Shown here: piece after piece, positions 7,401 to 15,653 of the stretch
Layout: each line of letters opens with the position of its first letter
How positions within the stretch are numbered: the stretch's first letter is position 1
From: CAYMJK01 sp043101635
GTDB taxonomy: Bacteria; Planctomycetota; Phycisphaerae; Phycisphaerales; UBA1924
Length of the DNA: 24,872 bases
NCBI GenBank assembly: GCA_043101635.1
Contig: JBICIE010000056.1
Coordinates: 1-24,872 of the forward strand
Direction: 5' to 3'
Program-made: the position numbers and the translations under genes
The notes under the pieces: model-generated
Database searches by the model: none
Told to the model about the DNA's origin: nothing
Seen by the model: the letters and a program-made list of their open reading frames with translations, nothing else

Positions 7401-8774
7401 ATGACTGTGCGAGGTTCCCGCATCATGTTGCGCGCTGCGCTGTCGGCGCCCGCGGCGCTGGCCCTGCACGGCTGCGCTGCCGATTCCGGCCCGCTCGACG
7501 GCGCCGGCCCCCTGCCGGTGCTCGAGCGCACGGCGCCGCCCCGCGACCCGGCGGCCGACGCGCCCCCGAATCTGTCGGGCGACATCACGCTGCGCGACGC
7601 CCTTGCCGCAACGCTGTCGGGCAGCCCGAGGCTCGCCGCCTATTCGCTGCAGGCCCGCGCCCTCGAGGCCGAAGCGGTGCAGGCAGGCCTGGCGCCCAAC
7701 CCTGAACTGGAAGCAGAACTGGAAGGCTTCGGCGGAACCGGAGACCTCGCGGGCTTCGGCAGTTCGGAAGCCACGCTGGCAATCGGCCAGGTGGTCGAAC
7801 TGGGTGGCAAGCGGCTGGCGCGCAGGCGAGCCGAGCAGTACCAGGCCCAACTCGCGGGCTGGGACTATGAGGTGGCCCGCATCGACACCCTTGCCAAAGC
7901 CGCGGCTGATTACATCGAACTGCTCGGCGCCGAGCAGCGCAGGTTGCTCGCCGAGCAGACCGCCGCTGTCTCCGAGCGCGTGCTGGAGGCGGTTGCGGCT
8001 CGGGTCGACGCAGGCACGCCCCCCCCTTGGGCGCAAACGCGGGCGAAGGTCGACGTGCCCCTCGCCCAGCTCGCGGCGGCCCGGGCCGCTCGCGGTGTGG
8101 AGGCGGCGCGCGTCCGCCTTGCCTCGAACTGGGCCAGCTTCACGCCCGAATTCGACAGTGCGCTGGGCGACCTGGAGGCCATCACCGAGCCGCCGCCGCT
8201 GTCCGATGTCCTCGCTCGGCTCGATCAAAACCCGGATGTGGCCCGGTGGGCCGCCGAGGCCGCGGCGCGCCAGGCCGAACTCGACCTCGCCATGGCCCAG
8301 TGGACGCCCGATCTGGCGGTGCGGGCCGGCCTCCGCTACGAAAACGCTTCCGACGACATCGGCGTCGTCGCCGGCCTGGCGATCCCGCTGCCGCTCTATG
8401 ACCGGGCCCAGGGATCCTCCGCCGCCGCTCGCCTTCGCGTGGTCGCTACCGCGCGCATGGCGGATGCGGCCCGGGCCGAAGCCGGAGCGGCCATCGCCGA
8501 GGCTCACGTCAACTTGCACAACGCCCACGCCGCGGCGATCGCCTATCGCGATGGAGCGGTGCCCGGCGCCGCCGCTGCCCTCGACGGCGCCGAAGCGGCG
8601 TTCGCGGAAGGAAAGGTCGGCGTCCTTGAGTTGCTCGACGCCCAGCACACCCTGTATTCAACCCGAGTGCGCCTGGTCGACGCCCAGGTCGCGTACCACC
8701 GCGCTCGCGTGCGCATCGAGCGACTGCTCGGCGATCCACTGACCGACACGACATTGCAGGGAGATCACCAGTGA
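7401..8774 (+). CDS. czcC: CzcC-type outer-membrane efflux lipoprotein
   Basis: 457 residues from ATG 7401 (GTG 7398 and ATG 7425 are alternatives). It is a TolC-family outer-membrane channel subunit of a heavy-metal RND efflux complex. A signal peptide ends in a lipobox, 'ALALHGC'. The family's first repeat is seen in 'ITLRDALAATLSGSPRLAAYSLQ' context and 'AGLAPNPELEAELEGFGG', then 'IGQVVELGGKRLARR'. The second repeat contains 'RYENASDDIGVVAGLAIPLPLYDRAQG' (read in parts) and ends 'GKVGVLELLDAQHTLY'. Long Ala-rich helices match the coiled-coil barrel. Length is typical. The stop overlaps the next start (GTGA). Confidence 0.9.
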   Translation: MTVRGSRIMLRAALSAPAALALHGCAADSGPLDGAGPLPVLERTAPPRDPAADAPPNLSGDITLRDALAATLSGSPRLAAYSLQARALEAEAVQAGLAPNPELEAELEGFGGTGDLAGFGSSEATLAIGQVVELGGKRLARRRAEQYQAQLAGWDYEVARIDTLAKAAADYIELLGAEQRRLLAEQTAAVSERVLEAVAARVDAGTPPPWAQTRAKVDVPLAQLAAARAARGVEAARVRLASNWASFTPEFDSALGDLEAITEPPPLSDVLARLDQNPDVARWAAEAAARQAELDLAMAQWTPDLAVRAGLRYENASDDIGVVAGLAIPLPLYDRAQGSSAAARLRVVATARMADAARAEAGAAIAEAHVNLHNAHAAAIAYRDGAVPGAAAALDGAEAAFAEGKVGVLELLDAQHTLYSTRVRLVDAQVAYHRARVRIERLLGDPLTDTTLQGDHQ

Positions 8775-10300
8775 CGAACTCGCCGCGACTCCTGATGGCG
8801 GCGTTCCTTGCGTGCGCCGCATTCGGCTGCGAACCCGCCGACCCGCACGCCGGACACGACCACGGCGCCGAAGCGGACACCGCCCATGCCGACGAAGAGC
8901 ACGCACAGCCCGAGACAGACGACGGGCATGATCACGAGGCCGGCGCCGAGGAGCCGCCGGCGCACGACGAGCACGAGGATGCCGGCGTCATCCACGCGGA
9001 CGCCGCGACGCTCGCGGAGTTCGGTGTCAGATTCGCGCCGGCGGTCCCGGGCGAGATCGCTCGCACCGTGGCGCTGACCGGGGAGGTAACGCTCTCGCCC
9101 GATGGCGTGGCCCACGTCACGGCGCGGGTCGGCGGCGTCATCACCGAAGCGATGCGCACGGTCGGTGACCGAGTCGAGCCCGGAGAAGTCCTGGCGACGG
9201 TCGAAAGCCCCGAACTGGCGGAAGCCAAGGCGGCCTACCTGCAGCGCGTCGGCGAAGCGCAGCTCGCCGCGACCGACCTGGCGCGGGCAGAAGTCGTGCA
9301 CGCCAACACGCAGAAGCTCCTGAGCCTCATCCGTACGGCGCTGGCCGTGGAACAGTTGCGGGCCGGCCTGCAGGACCTCGACATCGGCGCCCGGCGCAGC
9401 GAACTGATCACCAGCTACGCCGCCTACCGCGCAGCCGAGGCCGCGTATCACCGTGAGAAGTCGCTCCGAGCCCAGGATGTCTCCAGCGAGGCGGATTACA
9501 TCGAAGCGGAGAGCGCCTTCAAGACGGCATGGGTGACGTTCCAGGCCACTCAGGATGACCTGGTCTTCCGCAACCAGCGGGAACTGGATGCGGCGCGCGG
9601 GGCCGCCATCGGAGCCAACGTCGCCCTGGCCGCCGCGGAGCGCACGCTGCACGCCTTCGGGCTCGATGAAGCGGCCGTCGACCGTGTCGAGAACGAGTCC
9701 GACATGGAACTGGCCCGGCACACCGTGGTCGCCCCGCTGGGCGGGATCATCACGCAGCGCCATGCCGTCCGCGGCGAGCGCATTGAGGCGGGCGACGAGA
9801 TCTTCGTCGTCGCCGACCTTTCGACCGTATGGATCGAGTTCTCGGTCTACCCGAAGGACCTGGGCGCCGTCAAGCCCGGCGCCGCCGCGCGCATCGCCTG
9901 GGACCACGGGCCTGCGGAGGCCGTCGGAACGATCGACTACATCAGCCCCCTGCTCGACCCGCACACGCGGACCGCGATGGCGCGGATCATCCTGCCCAAC
10001 CCGGATGGCGCCTGGCGACCGGGGACTTTCGTGCAGGGCCACGTCGATGTCGACGCCGCCCCGGCAGACATCGTCGTTCCCGGCGAGGCGCTGCAGCAAC
10101 TGGACGGGCGTCCGGTCGTCTTCGTGCAGACGCCCGACGGCGTCGAGCCGCGCGAGGTCGAAGTCGGGCGACGTGGCGACAGCACCGTAGAAATCGTCAA
10201 GGGCCTTGCCCCGGGCGACCTCGTCGCGATCAGCGGCCTGGTCGCGCTCAAGGCGGAATTGGACAAGGCGGCCCTGGAGCACGCCGGTCACGCACACTGA
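8771..10300 (+). CDS. czcB: CzcB-type periplasmic adaptor (membrane fusion protein), His-rich
   Basis: 509 residues from GTG 8771, overlapping the czcC stop, with AGGGAG about 7 bases upstream. A lipoprotein signal ends at Cys20 ('LACAAFGC'). Residues 26-75 hold ten histidines among many acidic residues ('HAGHDHGAE', 'DDGHDHEAG', 'AHDEHED'), and the protein ends 'HAGHAH'; this is a metal-binding region of the CzcB type. Next come the lipoyl half-motifs ('VTARVGGVITEAMRTVGDRV' and 'VVAPLGGIITQRHAVRGERI') flanking an alpha-hairpin, then a beta-barrel ('STVWIEFSVYPKDLG') and the membrane-proximal domain ('PGEALQQLDGRPVVFV'). It links the inner-membrane pump to the outer-membrane channel. Confidence 0.92.
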   Translation: MTNSPRLLMAAFLACAAFGCEPADPHAGHDHGAEADTAHADEEHAQPETDDGHDHEAGAEEPPAHDEHEDAGVIHADAATLAEFGVRFAPAVPGEIARTVALTGEVTLSPDGVAHVTARVGGVITEAMRTVGDRVEPGEVLATVESPELAEAKAAYLQRVGEAQLAATDLARAEVVHANTQKLLSLIRTALAVEQLRAGLQDLDIGARRSELITSYAAYRAAEAAYHREKSLRAQDVSSEADYIEAESAFKTAWVTFQATQDDLVFRNQRELDAARGAAIGANVALAAAERTLHAFGLDEAAVDRVENESDMELARHTVVAPLGGIITQRHAVRGERIEAGDEIFVVADLSTVWIEFSVYPKDLGAVKPGAAARIAWDHGPAEAVGTIDYISPLLDPHTRTAMARIILPNPDGAWRPGTFVQGHVDVDAAPADIVVPGEALQQLDGRPVVFVQTPDGVEPREVEVGRRGDSTVEIVKGLAPGDLVAISGLVALKAELDKAALEHAGHAH

Positions 10301-10309
10301 GGAGCGCGC

Positions 10310-13300
10310 ATGATCGAGCGGATGATCGAGTTCAGCGTTCGCAACCGGCTCCTGACGCTTGCGCTGGCCGCGGTGGTCATGGCCGCAGGCTGGTGGAGCT
10401 ACAGTGGCCTTCCCGTCGACGCCTTTCCGGATGTGTCGCCGAACCTCGTGCAGGTCTTCACCGTGACTGAGGGCCTGGCGCCGGAGGAGGTCGAGACGTT
10501 CGTCACCTACCCGATCGAAGCGGCGATGAACGGCCTGCCGGGGCTGGACAAGATCCGCTCGGTCTCGAACTTCGGGCTCTCGGTCGTCAACATCTACTTC
10601 GAAGACCACATGGACATCTACTTCTGCCGCCAGCTCGTCGGCGAGCGGCTGCAGGAGGCCCGCGAGCAGATCCCGGAGGGTTTCGGCGAGCCGGAGATGG
10701 GGCCGATCGCAACGGGCATGGGGCTGGTGCTCTTCTACTACCTGGAAGACACGACCGGCGCTCGATCGCTGGAAGAGCTGCGCACCATCCAGGACTGGAT
10801 CGTCAAGTTCAATCTCCAGACCGTCCCGGGCGTCACCGAGGTGCTCGGTATCGGCGGCTACGAGAAGCAGTACCAGGTGGTTATCGAGCCGGAGGCCCTG
10901 CTCCGCTACGACGTGACGCTGGCGGAGATCATCGAACGGATCGAAGAGAACAATCTCAACGTCGGGGCGCAGTTCATCGAACGGGCCGGCGAGGAACTGG
11001 TCGTCCGCGGCGTAGGGCTGGCCCACTCCATCGACGATCTGGAGTCCATCGTCATCAAGGCCGAAGCCGGCGTGCCGGTCTACCTGCGAGATGTGGCGAC
11101 GGTGAGCGTGGGCGGCGCCGTCCGGCGCGGCCTGCCGACGCGCGATGGCGATGGCGAAGTCGTCGCGGGGATGGTCATCAAGCTGCTCGGGGCCAATTCA
11201 TCGACTGTCATCAGCGCTGTCGAGCAGCGCCTGGAGCGGATCAACCAGGCCCTGCCCGAAGGCGTGCGCATCGTTCCCTACTACCAGCAGAAGGGCCTGG
11301 TCCAGGCTTCGGTCGCAACGGTCACGGCGGCGCTGGGCCAGGGCATCGCACTGGTCGCCCTCGTCCTGCTGGCCTTCATGGGCGGGTTTCGACCAAGTGT
11401 GATCGTCGCGGCAGCGCTGCCATTCTCGGCCCTGGCCGCGACCCTCGGCATGGGGCTGCTGAATCTCTCAGCAAACCTCATGTCGCTCGGCGGTCTGGCG
11501 ATCGCCATCGGCATGATCGTCGACGGCGCGATCGTCATGGTCGAGAACGCCGACCGGGCCCTGCGCCAAGCCGACCCCGCCGAATCGCGCGCGCAGGTCG
11601 TGGCCAGAGCCTGCCGCGAAGTCGGCCGACCCGTCGCCTTTGCCATCGCGATCATCGTCATCGTCTTCGTGCCGCTCATGGCGCTCAGCGGCGTGGAGGG
11701 CAAGACGTTTCGCCCTCTGGCGATCACCGTCGCCATGGCCATGGCCGGCTCGCTGATCTTCGCGCTGACCATCGCCCCGGCCCTCGCCAGCCTGCTCATG
11801 CGCAGCCCGCGCAAGCAAGGCCGGCCAGCAGAGCCACTGGTGATCCGGATCCTGCTGCAGGGATATCGCCCCCTCGTCGCGTGGTTCGTAGGCACGCCCT
11901 GGGCGGCCGTCGGACTGGCAGCAGCGCTGCTTCTGGGCGGCGCGCTGATCTTCCCGCGCCTGGGCTCGGAGTTCACACCCAGACTGAACGAGGGCACGAT
12001 CGTCGTCCGCCTGACCATGGCGCCCTCGATCTCGCTGGACGAGGCAAAGACCACGACCATGCGGGTCGAACGCCGCCTCCTGACCGTCCCCGAGGTCACC
12101 GGCGTCACCAGCCGCGTCGGGCGCGGCGAGGTCGGGGCCCACGCCGATCCGGTCAACAGCGCCGAGATGTTCGTCCTGCTCAAGCCGCCCGCCGACTGGC
12201 GCCGCCCGCGCAATCAGGCGTGGGTCGAGGATCGGCTGCGCGAGGCGATCGGCGCCCCGCTCGGCGTGCTGGTCAACTTCACCCAGCCGATCGAGATGTC
12301 GGTCGATGAACTGCTGGAGGGCGTCAAGGCGGAACTTGCCGTCAAGCTCTTCGGCGAGGATCTTCAGACCCTGCGCGCGCAGGCCGAGCAGATCGGCGCC
12401 GTTCTCGCCGAGATCCGCGGCGGCGCGGATGTCCAGGTGGACCAGGTGACCGGCTCGCCGCTGCTCATCATCCGCGTCGATCGCCACGCAATCGCCCGCT
12501 ACGGGGTGAACGTCGCGGATGTGCAGCGCACGCTTGCCGCGGCCGTCGGCGGCGCCGAGGCCGGCCAGCTCTTCGAGGGCGTGCGCCGCTTCGACATTCT
12601 CGTGCGCTATCCGGAGGCCGCCCGCGCCGGGCCGGAGCAGATCGCGCGCATCCTCGTCCCCGGCCCCGGCGGCGTCCGCATCCCGCTCGGCGACCTCGCC
12701 GAGATCAGGGCCATCGTCGGCCCGCGACAGATCACCCGCGAGAACAGCCAGCGCTTCATCACCATCCAGTGCAACGTGACCGGGCGCGACATTGGCTCTT
12801 TCGTGGCCGAGGCTCAGCAGGCAATTGAGCGCGAGGTCGACCTGCCCGCGGGCTACCTGACAACCTGGGGCGGCCAGTTCCGGCTCCAGCAGCAGGCCAA
12901 CGCGCGACTGGCGGTCGTCGTGCCGGTGACGCTGCTGATCATCTTCCTGCTGCTCTACGCGAGCTTCGGCTCGCTGCGCAGCGCCGGGCTGATCCTGCTG
13001 AACATCCCGCTGGCGCTGGTCGGCGGCGTGGTGGCGCTGTGGCTCTCCGGGCAGAACCTGTCCGTTCCGGCCTCCGTGGGCTTCATCGCGCTGCTCGGCA
13101 TCGCGCTGGAGAACGGCATGGTGCTGGTCGCGACGCTCAACCAGCTTGTGCGCGCAGGGGCGGACATCCACGCCGCCTCCCTCCGGGGCGCCGCCATGCG
13201 CCTTCGCCCCGTGCTGATGACGGCCGCCACCACCGCCCTCGGTCTGATCCCGCTGCTGGCGGCGACCGGGACCGGCAGCGAAGTGCAAAAGCCGCTGGCG

Positions 13301-13390
13301 ACGGTGGTTGTCGGCGGCTTGGTCAGTTCCACGGTGCTGACGCTGCTGGTGCTCCCGGCTGTCTACCGCTGGCTTGCGCCGCGCCCGTGA
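10310..13390 (+). CDS. czcA: CzcA-type heavy-metal RND efflux pump
   Basis: 1026 residues from ATG 10310; TGAGGAG spanning the czcB stop is the Shine-Dalgarno. The full HME-RND layout is present: TM1 near the N-terminus, porter motifs 'DVSPNLVQVFT' and 'GLDKIRSVSNFGLSVV', 'GPIATGMG', TM2-6, the second porter half ('TQPIEMSVDELLEGVKAELA'), and TM7-12 ending 'SSTVLTLLVLPAVYRW'. The TM4 proton-relay segment reads 'AIAIGMIVDGAIVMVEN': Asp405 and Glu412 match CzcA D408 and E415, but the position of CzcA D402 is Ala399, as in CusA-like pumps. It uses proton antiport to expel metal. Substrate (Zn/Co/Cd versus Cu/Ag or other) cannot be fixed from sequence. Confidence 0.93.
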   Translation: MIERMIEFSVRNRLLTLALAAVVMAAGWWSYSGLPVDAFPDVSPNLVQVFTVTEGLAPEEVETFVTYPIEAAMNGLPGLDKIRSVSNFGLSVVNIYFEDHMDIYFCRQLVGERLQEAREQIPEGFGEPEMGPIATGMGLVLFYYLEDTTGARSLEELRTIQDWIVKFNLQTVPGVTEVLGIGGYEKQYQVVIEPEALLRYDVTLAEIIERIEENNLNVGAQFIERAGEELVVRGVGLAHSIDDLESIVIKAEAGVPVYLRDVATVSVGGAVRRGLPTRDGDGEVVAGMVIKLLGANSSTVISAVEQRLERINQALPEGVRIVPYYQQKGLVQASVATVTAALGQGIALVALVLLAFMGGFRPSVIVAAALPFSALAATLGMGLLNLSANLMSLGGLAIAIGMIVDGAIVMVENADRALRQADPAESRAQVVARACREVGRPVAFAIAIIVIVFVPLMALSGVEGKTFRPLAITVAMAMAGSLIFALTIAPALASLLMRSPRKQGRPAEPLVIRILLQGYRPLVAWFVGTPWAAVGLAAALLLGGALIFPRLGSEFTPRLNEGTIVVRLTMAPSISLDEAKTTTMRVERRLLTVPEVTGVTSRVGRGEVGAHADPVNSAEMFVLLKPPADWRRPRNQAWVEDRLREAIGAPLGVLVNFTQPIEMSVDELLEGVKAELAVKLFGEDLQTLRAQAEQIGAVLAEIRGGADVQVDQVTGSPLLIIRVDRHAIARYGVNVADVQRTLAAAVGGAEAGQLFEGVRRFDILVRYPEAARAGPEQIARILVPGPGGVRIPLGDLAEIRAIVGPRQITRENSQRFITIQCNVTGRDIGSFVAEAQQAIEREVDLPAGYLTTWGGQFRLQQQANARLAVVVPVTLLIIFLLLYASFGSLRSAGLILLNIPLALVGGVVALWLSGQNLSVPASVGFIALLGIALENGMVLVATLNQLVRAGADIHAASLRGAAMRLRPVLMTAATTALGLIPLLAATGTGSEVQKPLATVVVGGLVSSTVLTLLVLPAVYRWLAPRP

Positions 13391-13772
13391 GTCACCGCAA
13401 CCCCCGTTGGACCAGCCGGATCCTCGCAGGTTCACAGGGACCGTGCGCCGAAAGTCAGAGCAAGTGGGCGATACTGGATTCGAACCAGTGACCTCTTCCT
13501 TGTCGCCGCTCGGGAGCACGCTCCTAAAGCCGGCGTGCAACACGCGGGCCTTTGGAGTGGCTCGGCCGGGACTTGGGTCGATCTCCACCCCACAGGATCG
13601 ACGGGGTCCGCTGCACGCGGCGCTTCCGGCAACCAGCAGGTTTGGCTCGGCCACAATCGGCGAGCTTTCGAGTGGCTCAGTGGGGCACGACGGTCCAAGC
13701 GCCGGAAGCTGGGATGCGTGACTCGCCCGTTATGACAGCGTCGGAGTCCGGGTGTGGTTGCGTCAGTTAGGC
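13391..13772. other. Gene-free junction region between czcA and gltS
   Basis: 382 bases with no convincing protein gene. It holds the 3' half-tRNA at 13465-13504. The rest has no recognisable coding, tRNA or terminator signal. Open frames across the half-tRNA give the well-known spurious peptides 'GDTGFEPVTSS' and 'VTGSNPVSPT', which come from translating tRNA sequence. Confidence 0.6.
13465..13504 (-). pseudogene. tRNA 3' half (anticodon GAC, Val-like), candidate att site
   Basis: On the minus strand the 40 bases run from an anticodon-position GAC, through AA, the 3' anticodon stem GGAAG, variable bases AGGTC, a complete T-arm (ACTGG TTCGAAT CCAGT), the acceptor strand ATCGCCC and discriminator A. 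The matching 5' acceptor strand GGGCGAT, the D-arm and the 5' anticodon stem CTTCC are absent upstream. Similarity stops at the anticodon. That extent is exactly what integrases commonly use as attachment-site core, so this looks like one end of an integrated or former element rather than a working tRNA. The Val(GAC) identity is inferred from the anticodon and arm sequence. Confidence 0.7.
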
Positions 13773-14999
13773 TCAATCTGCCGGGGGAAAAAACGGCAGC
13801 GCGACGAACCCCTGGATGATCAGTGCGTTGGCGATGTCCAGGAAGAAGGCTCCGATCAGCGGAATGACCAGGAACGCGGTCGGGGACGCGCCGAATCGAC
13901 TCGTCACCGCGCGCATGTTCGCAATCCCGACAGGTGTGGCGCCAAGTCCGAGGCCTGCAAAGCCCGCCGCCATGACCGCCGAGTCGTAGCTCTTTCCAGA
14001 GATGTGGAAGATCACGAACCGCGCGAACGCCGCCATCAAGGCAACCTGCGTGCCCAGCACGACGATGATCGGTCCAACGGCGGCGGCGATCGTCCAGAGT
14101 TGCATGCTCATCAGGCTCATGGCGAGGAACAACTGCAAGCTGACATCGCTGCAGAGGCCAATCGAAGCGATGTTCGGTCGAATCTTCAGGAGGTCCATGA
14201 GATTCGTCAGCACGATCCCCACAAACATGCACGGCAGGAATGTTGGCAGCGTGATACCAGCCTCAGCAAGCCCCGTGTGGCCGAGGCGACCGAGGCCGAT
14301 GCACACCGCGAGAAGCCACAGGGCATCGAGCACGCCATCGAGACTCACCGGGCCGGTTTTTTCCTTCGTTTCGGGATTGGTGGTGCAGGCCTCCGAATCG
14401 GGGTTGCCCGTGAGCTGGCGCCGACGGATCAGGTTCTCGGCGATGGGGCCGCCGATCAGGCCGCCGGCGATCAGGCCCACGGTTGCGCACGCAAGGCCGA
14501 GATCAGTGGCGTTCTCAAGCCCGTGCTCCTCGGCGAGCTGGCCCCATGTGATCGACGTGCCGTGGCCGCCGGCGAAGGAGATGCTGCCCGCCATGAGTCC
14601 GTAGCCGGGATGCACGCCGAAGGCAACCGCAATGAGCATGCCCGCAAGATCCTGGAGTATCAGGATGACCACCGCCGCGACGAGCAGGATGGCGAGCAAC
14701 TTCCCTCCCTCCAGCAGCAGCCGCAGGCGTGCGGAGAGGCCGATCGTACTGAAGAACGCCAGCAGCAGCGTGTCGCGGAGTTCGAGGTTGAAGGTGATCC
14801 TCGTGTCGCGCAGGAAGTAGATGCCGGCGATGATCGCACTGCACACGATGCCGCCGGTGACAGATGCCGGGATGTTGAAGCGCGTCAGGAATGAGCTCTT
14901 GCGGGTGAGGAAGGTACCCATCCAGAGAACAGCGATCGCGATCACGAGCCCGAAGACGGGGTCAATCACCATCTCGCGCACGACAGCTTCCTCGGACAT
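13773..14999 (-). CDS. gltS: Sodium/glutamate symporter
   Basis: 408 residues. The start at 14999 is chosen because GGAGG lies 7 bases upstream; the frame can extend to 15032 without such a site. About ten to twelve hydrophobic segments and two inverted halves are visible. The GltS pore-loop motifs are 'ISFAGGHGTSITWGQ' in the first half and 'AGLGLGATPVGIANM' in the second. A Cys/Asn/Lys-containing cytoplasmic loop ('EACTTNPETKEKTG') joins the halves. It imports glutamate with Na+ across the inner membrane. It is the only minus-strand gene and is visibly less GC-rich than its neighbours (31 of 60 at 14161-14220). It lies beside the half-tRNA, which suggests acquisition by transfer. Confidence 0.93.
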   Translation of the reverse strand: MSEEAVVREMVIDPVFGLVIAIAVLWMGTFLTRKSSFLTRFNIPASVTGGIVCSAIIAGIYFLRDTRITFNLELRDTLLLAFFSTIGLSARLRLLLEGGKLLAILLVAAVVILILQDLAGMLIAVAFGVHPGYGLMAGSISFAGGHGTSITWGQLAEEHGLENATDLGLACATVGLIAGGLIGGPIAENLIRRRQLTGNPDSEACTTNPETKEKTGPVSLDGVLDALWLLAVCIGLGRLGHTGLAEAGITLPTFLPCMFVGIVLTNLMDLLKIRPNIASIGLCSDVSLQLFLAMSLMSMQLWTIAAAVGPIIVVLGTQVALMAAFARFVIFHISGKSYDSAVMAAGFAGLGLGATPVGIANMRAVTSRFGASPTAFLVIPLIGAFFLDIANALIIQGFVALPFFPPAD

Positions 15000-15033
15000 C
15001 TGGCTGCCTCCGACCTCCGCTCGATGCTCCACC

Positions 15034-15061
15034 AGTCTAGCGGGCGGTCGCTCTTTCTGAA
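15034..15061 (-). promoter_or_regulatory. Candidate gltS promoter
   Basis: On the minus strand, TTCAGA (15061-15056), a 16-base spacer and TAGACT (15039-15034) lie about 35 bases upstream of the gltS start. TAGACT/TAGAAT -10 forms recur elsewhere in the window (1958, 15638). Moderate match only. Confidence 0.4.
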
Positions 15062-15179
15062 CTGTGGCGGTGTTCGGCCTCGTCGGCGGTTGTCGCGATG
15101 GGCCGCCAAGAGCTGCCTCATGGGCGAAGTGCCCGGCGACCGCAACGACGACCGACCCCGGCCGCCATGCACAAGGTCT

Positions 15180-15201
15180 GGGCTACCATCAACAATAGCC
15201 C
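15180..15201 (+). promoter_or_regulatory. Hairpin with TACCAT -10-like box before membrane-protein gene
   Basis: GGGCTA (15180-15185) and TAGCCC (15196-15201) form a 6-bp stem with a 10-base loop. A -10-like TACCAT overlaps its 5' arm and loop, about 40 bases before the ATG at 15228. It may be an operator or leader hairpin. Confidence 0.3.
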
Positions 15202-15227
15202 GCTATGCGCTGATCGGGAGAGCCCAC

Positions 15228-15653
15228 ATGCTCGGACGGATCATCTCGACCCTGCTCCCGCTCCCGGTCTTCATCATCCCATTCATCTCACGCCCGCTCG
15301 AAGAGGGCTCGCCCACGCGCCTCGTCGCGACGCCCGGCGGGCTGCTCTGGCGCGCCCTCCAGCAACTGAACATCGAGGCGCCTTCCCTCGCGGTCAGTCT
15401 CGCCGGCGCCCTCATCTGGTACGTCGCTGCCTCGTCGCTGCTCAACGCCATCTTCGGCGGGTTCAAGAAGGCTGTGCGCATCGCCCTCCTCGGCATGGTA
15501 CTCTTCTGTGCGGCCATCATCGTTACCGGAGTGGTCATGGGAACGCCGACCGAAGATCGCGACACCGGCCGCTTGCGGGAACGCCTGGCCGACCGGCAGG
15601 CCGACCAACAGCAGGATGCCGACGCTGGCGAGCGCCGTAGACTCGGACGATGA
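15228..15653 (+). CDS. Three-pass membrane protein, unknown
   Basis: 141 residues from ATG 15228; GGGAG lies about 8 bases upstream, and the in-frame extension to 15024 shows no protein-like sequence. Hydrophobic stretches are at ~5-20 ('ISTLLPLPVFIIPFI'), ~55-78 ('LAGALIWYVAASSLLNAIF') and ~84-106 ('IALLGMVLFCAAIIVTGVV'). A charged Arg/Asp/Gln tail follows ('RLADRQADQQQDADAGERR'). I do not recognise the family. Its stop overlaps the ATG of the decayed kinase-like gene (ATGA), suggesting an ancestral operon. Confidence 0.6.
   Translation: MLGRIISTLLPLPVFIIPFISRPLEEGSPTRLVATPGGLLWRALQQLNIEAPSLAVSLAGALIWYVAASSLLNAIFGGFKKAVRIALLGMVLFCAAIIVTGVVMGTPTEDRDTGRLRERLADRQADQQQDADAGERRRLGR

Noticed and set aside
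8765..11026. A 753-residue minus-strand open frame opposite czcB/czcA
   Set aside because: Antisense shadow of two well-supported genes; no motif or ribosome site.
13505..13600. Search for the 5' half to complete a tRNA with the 13465-13504 segment
   Set aside because: No GGGCGAT acceptor strand, D-arm or CTTCC stem in the following ~100 bases on the minus strand, so no full tRNA is called.
11468..13654. A 728-residue minus-strand open frame ending in 'VTGSNPVSPT'-type sequence
   Set aside because: Shadow of czcA fused to translation of the half-tRNA; this peptide is a known artefact of tRNA sequence.
13374..13721. Open frame encoding 'GDTGFEPVTSSL'
   Set aside because: Spurious translation across tRNA-derived sequence; no real protein family.
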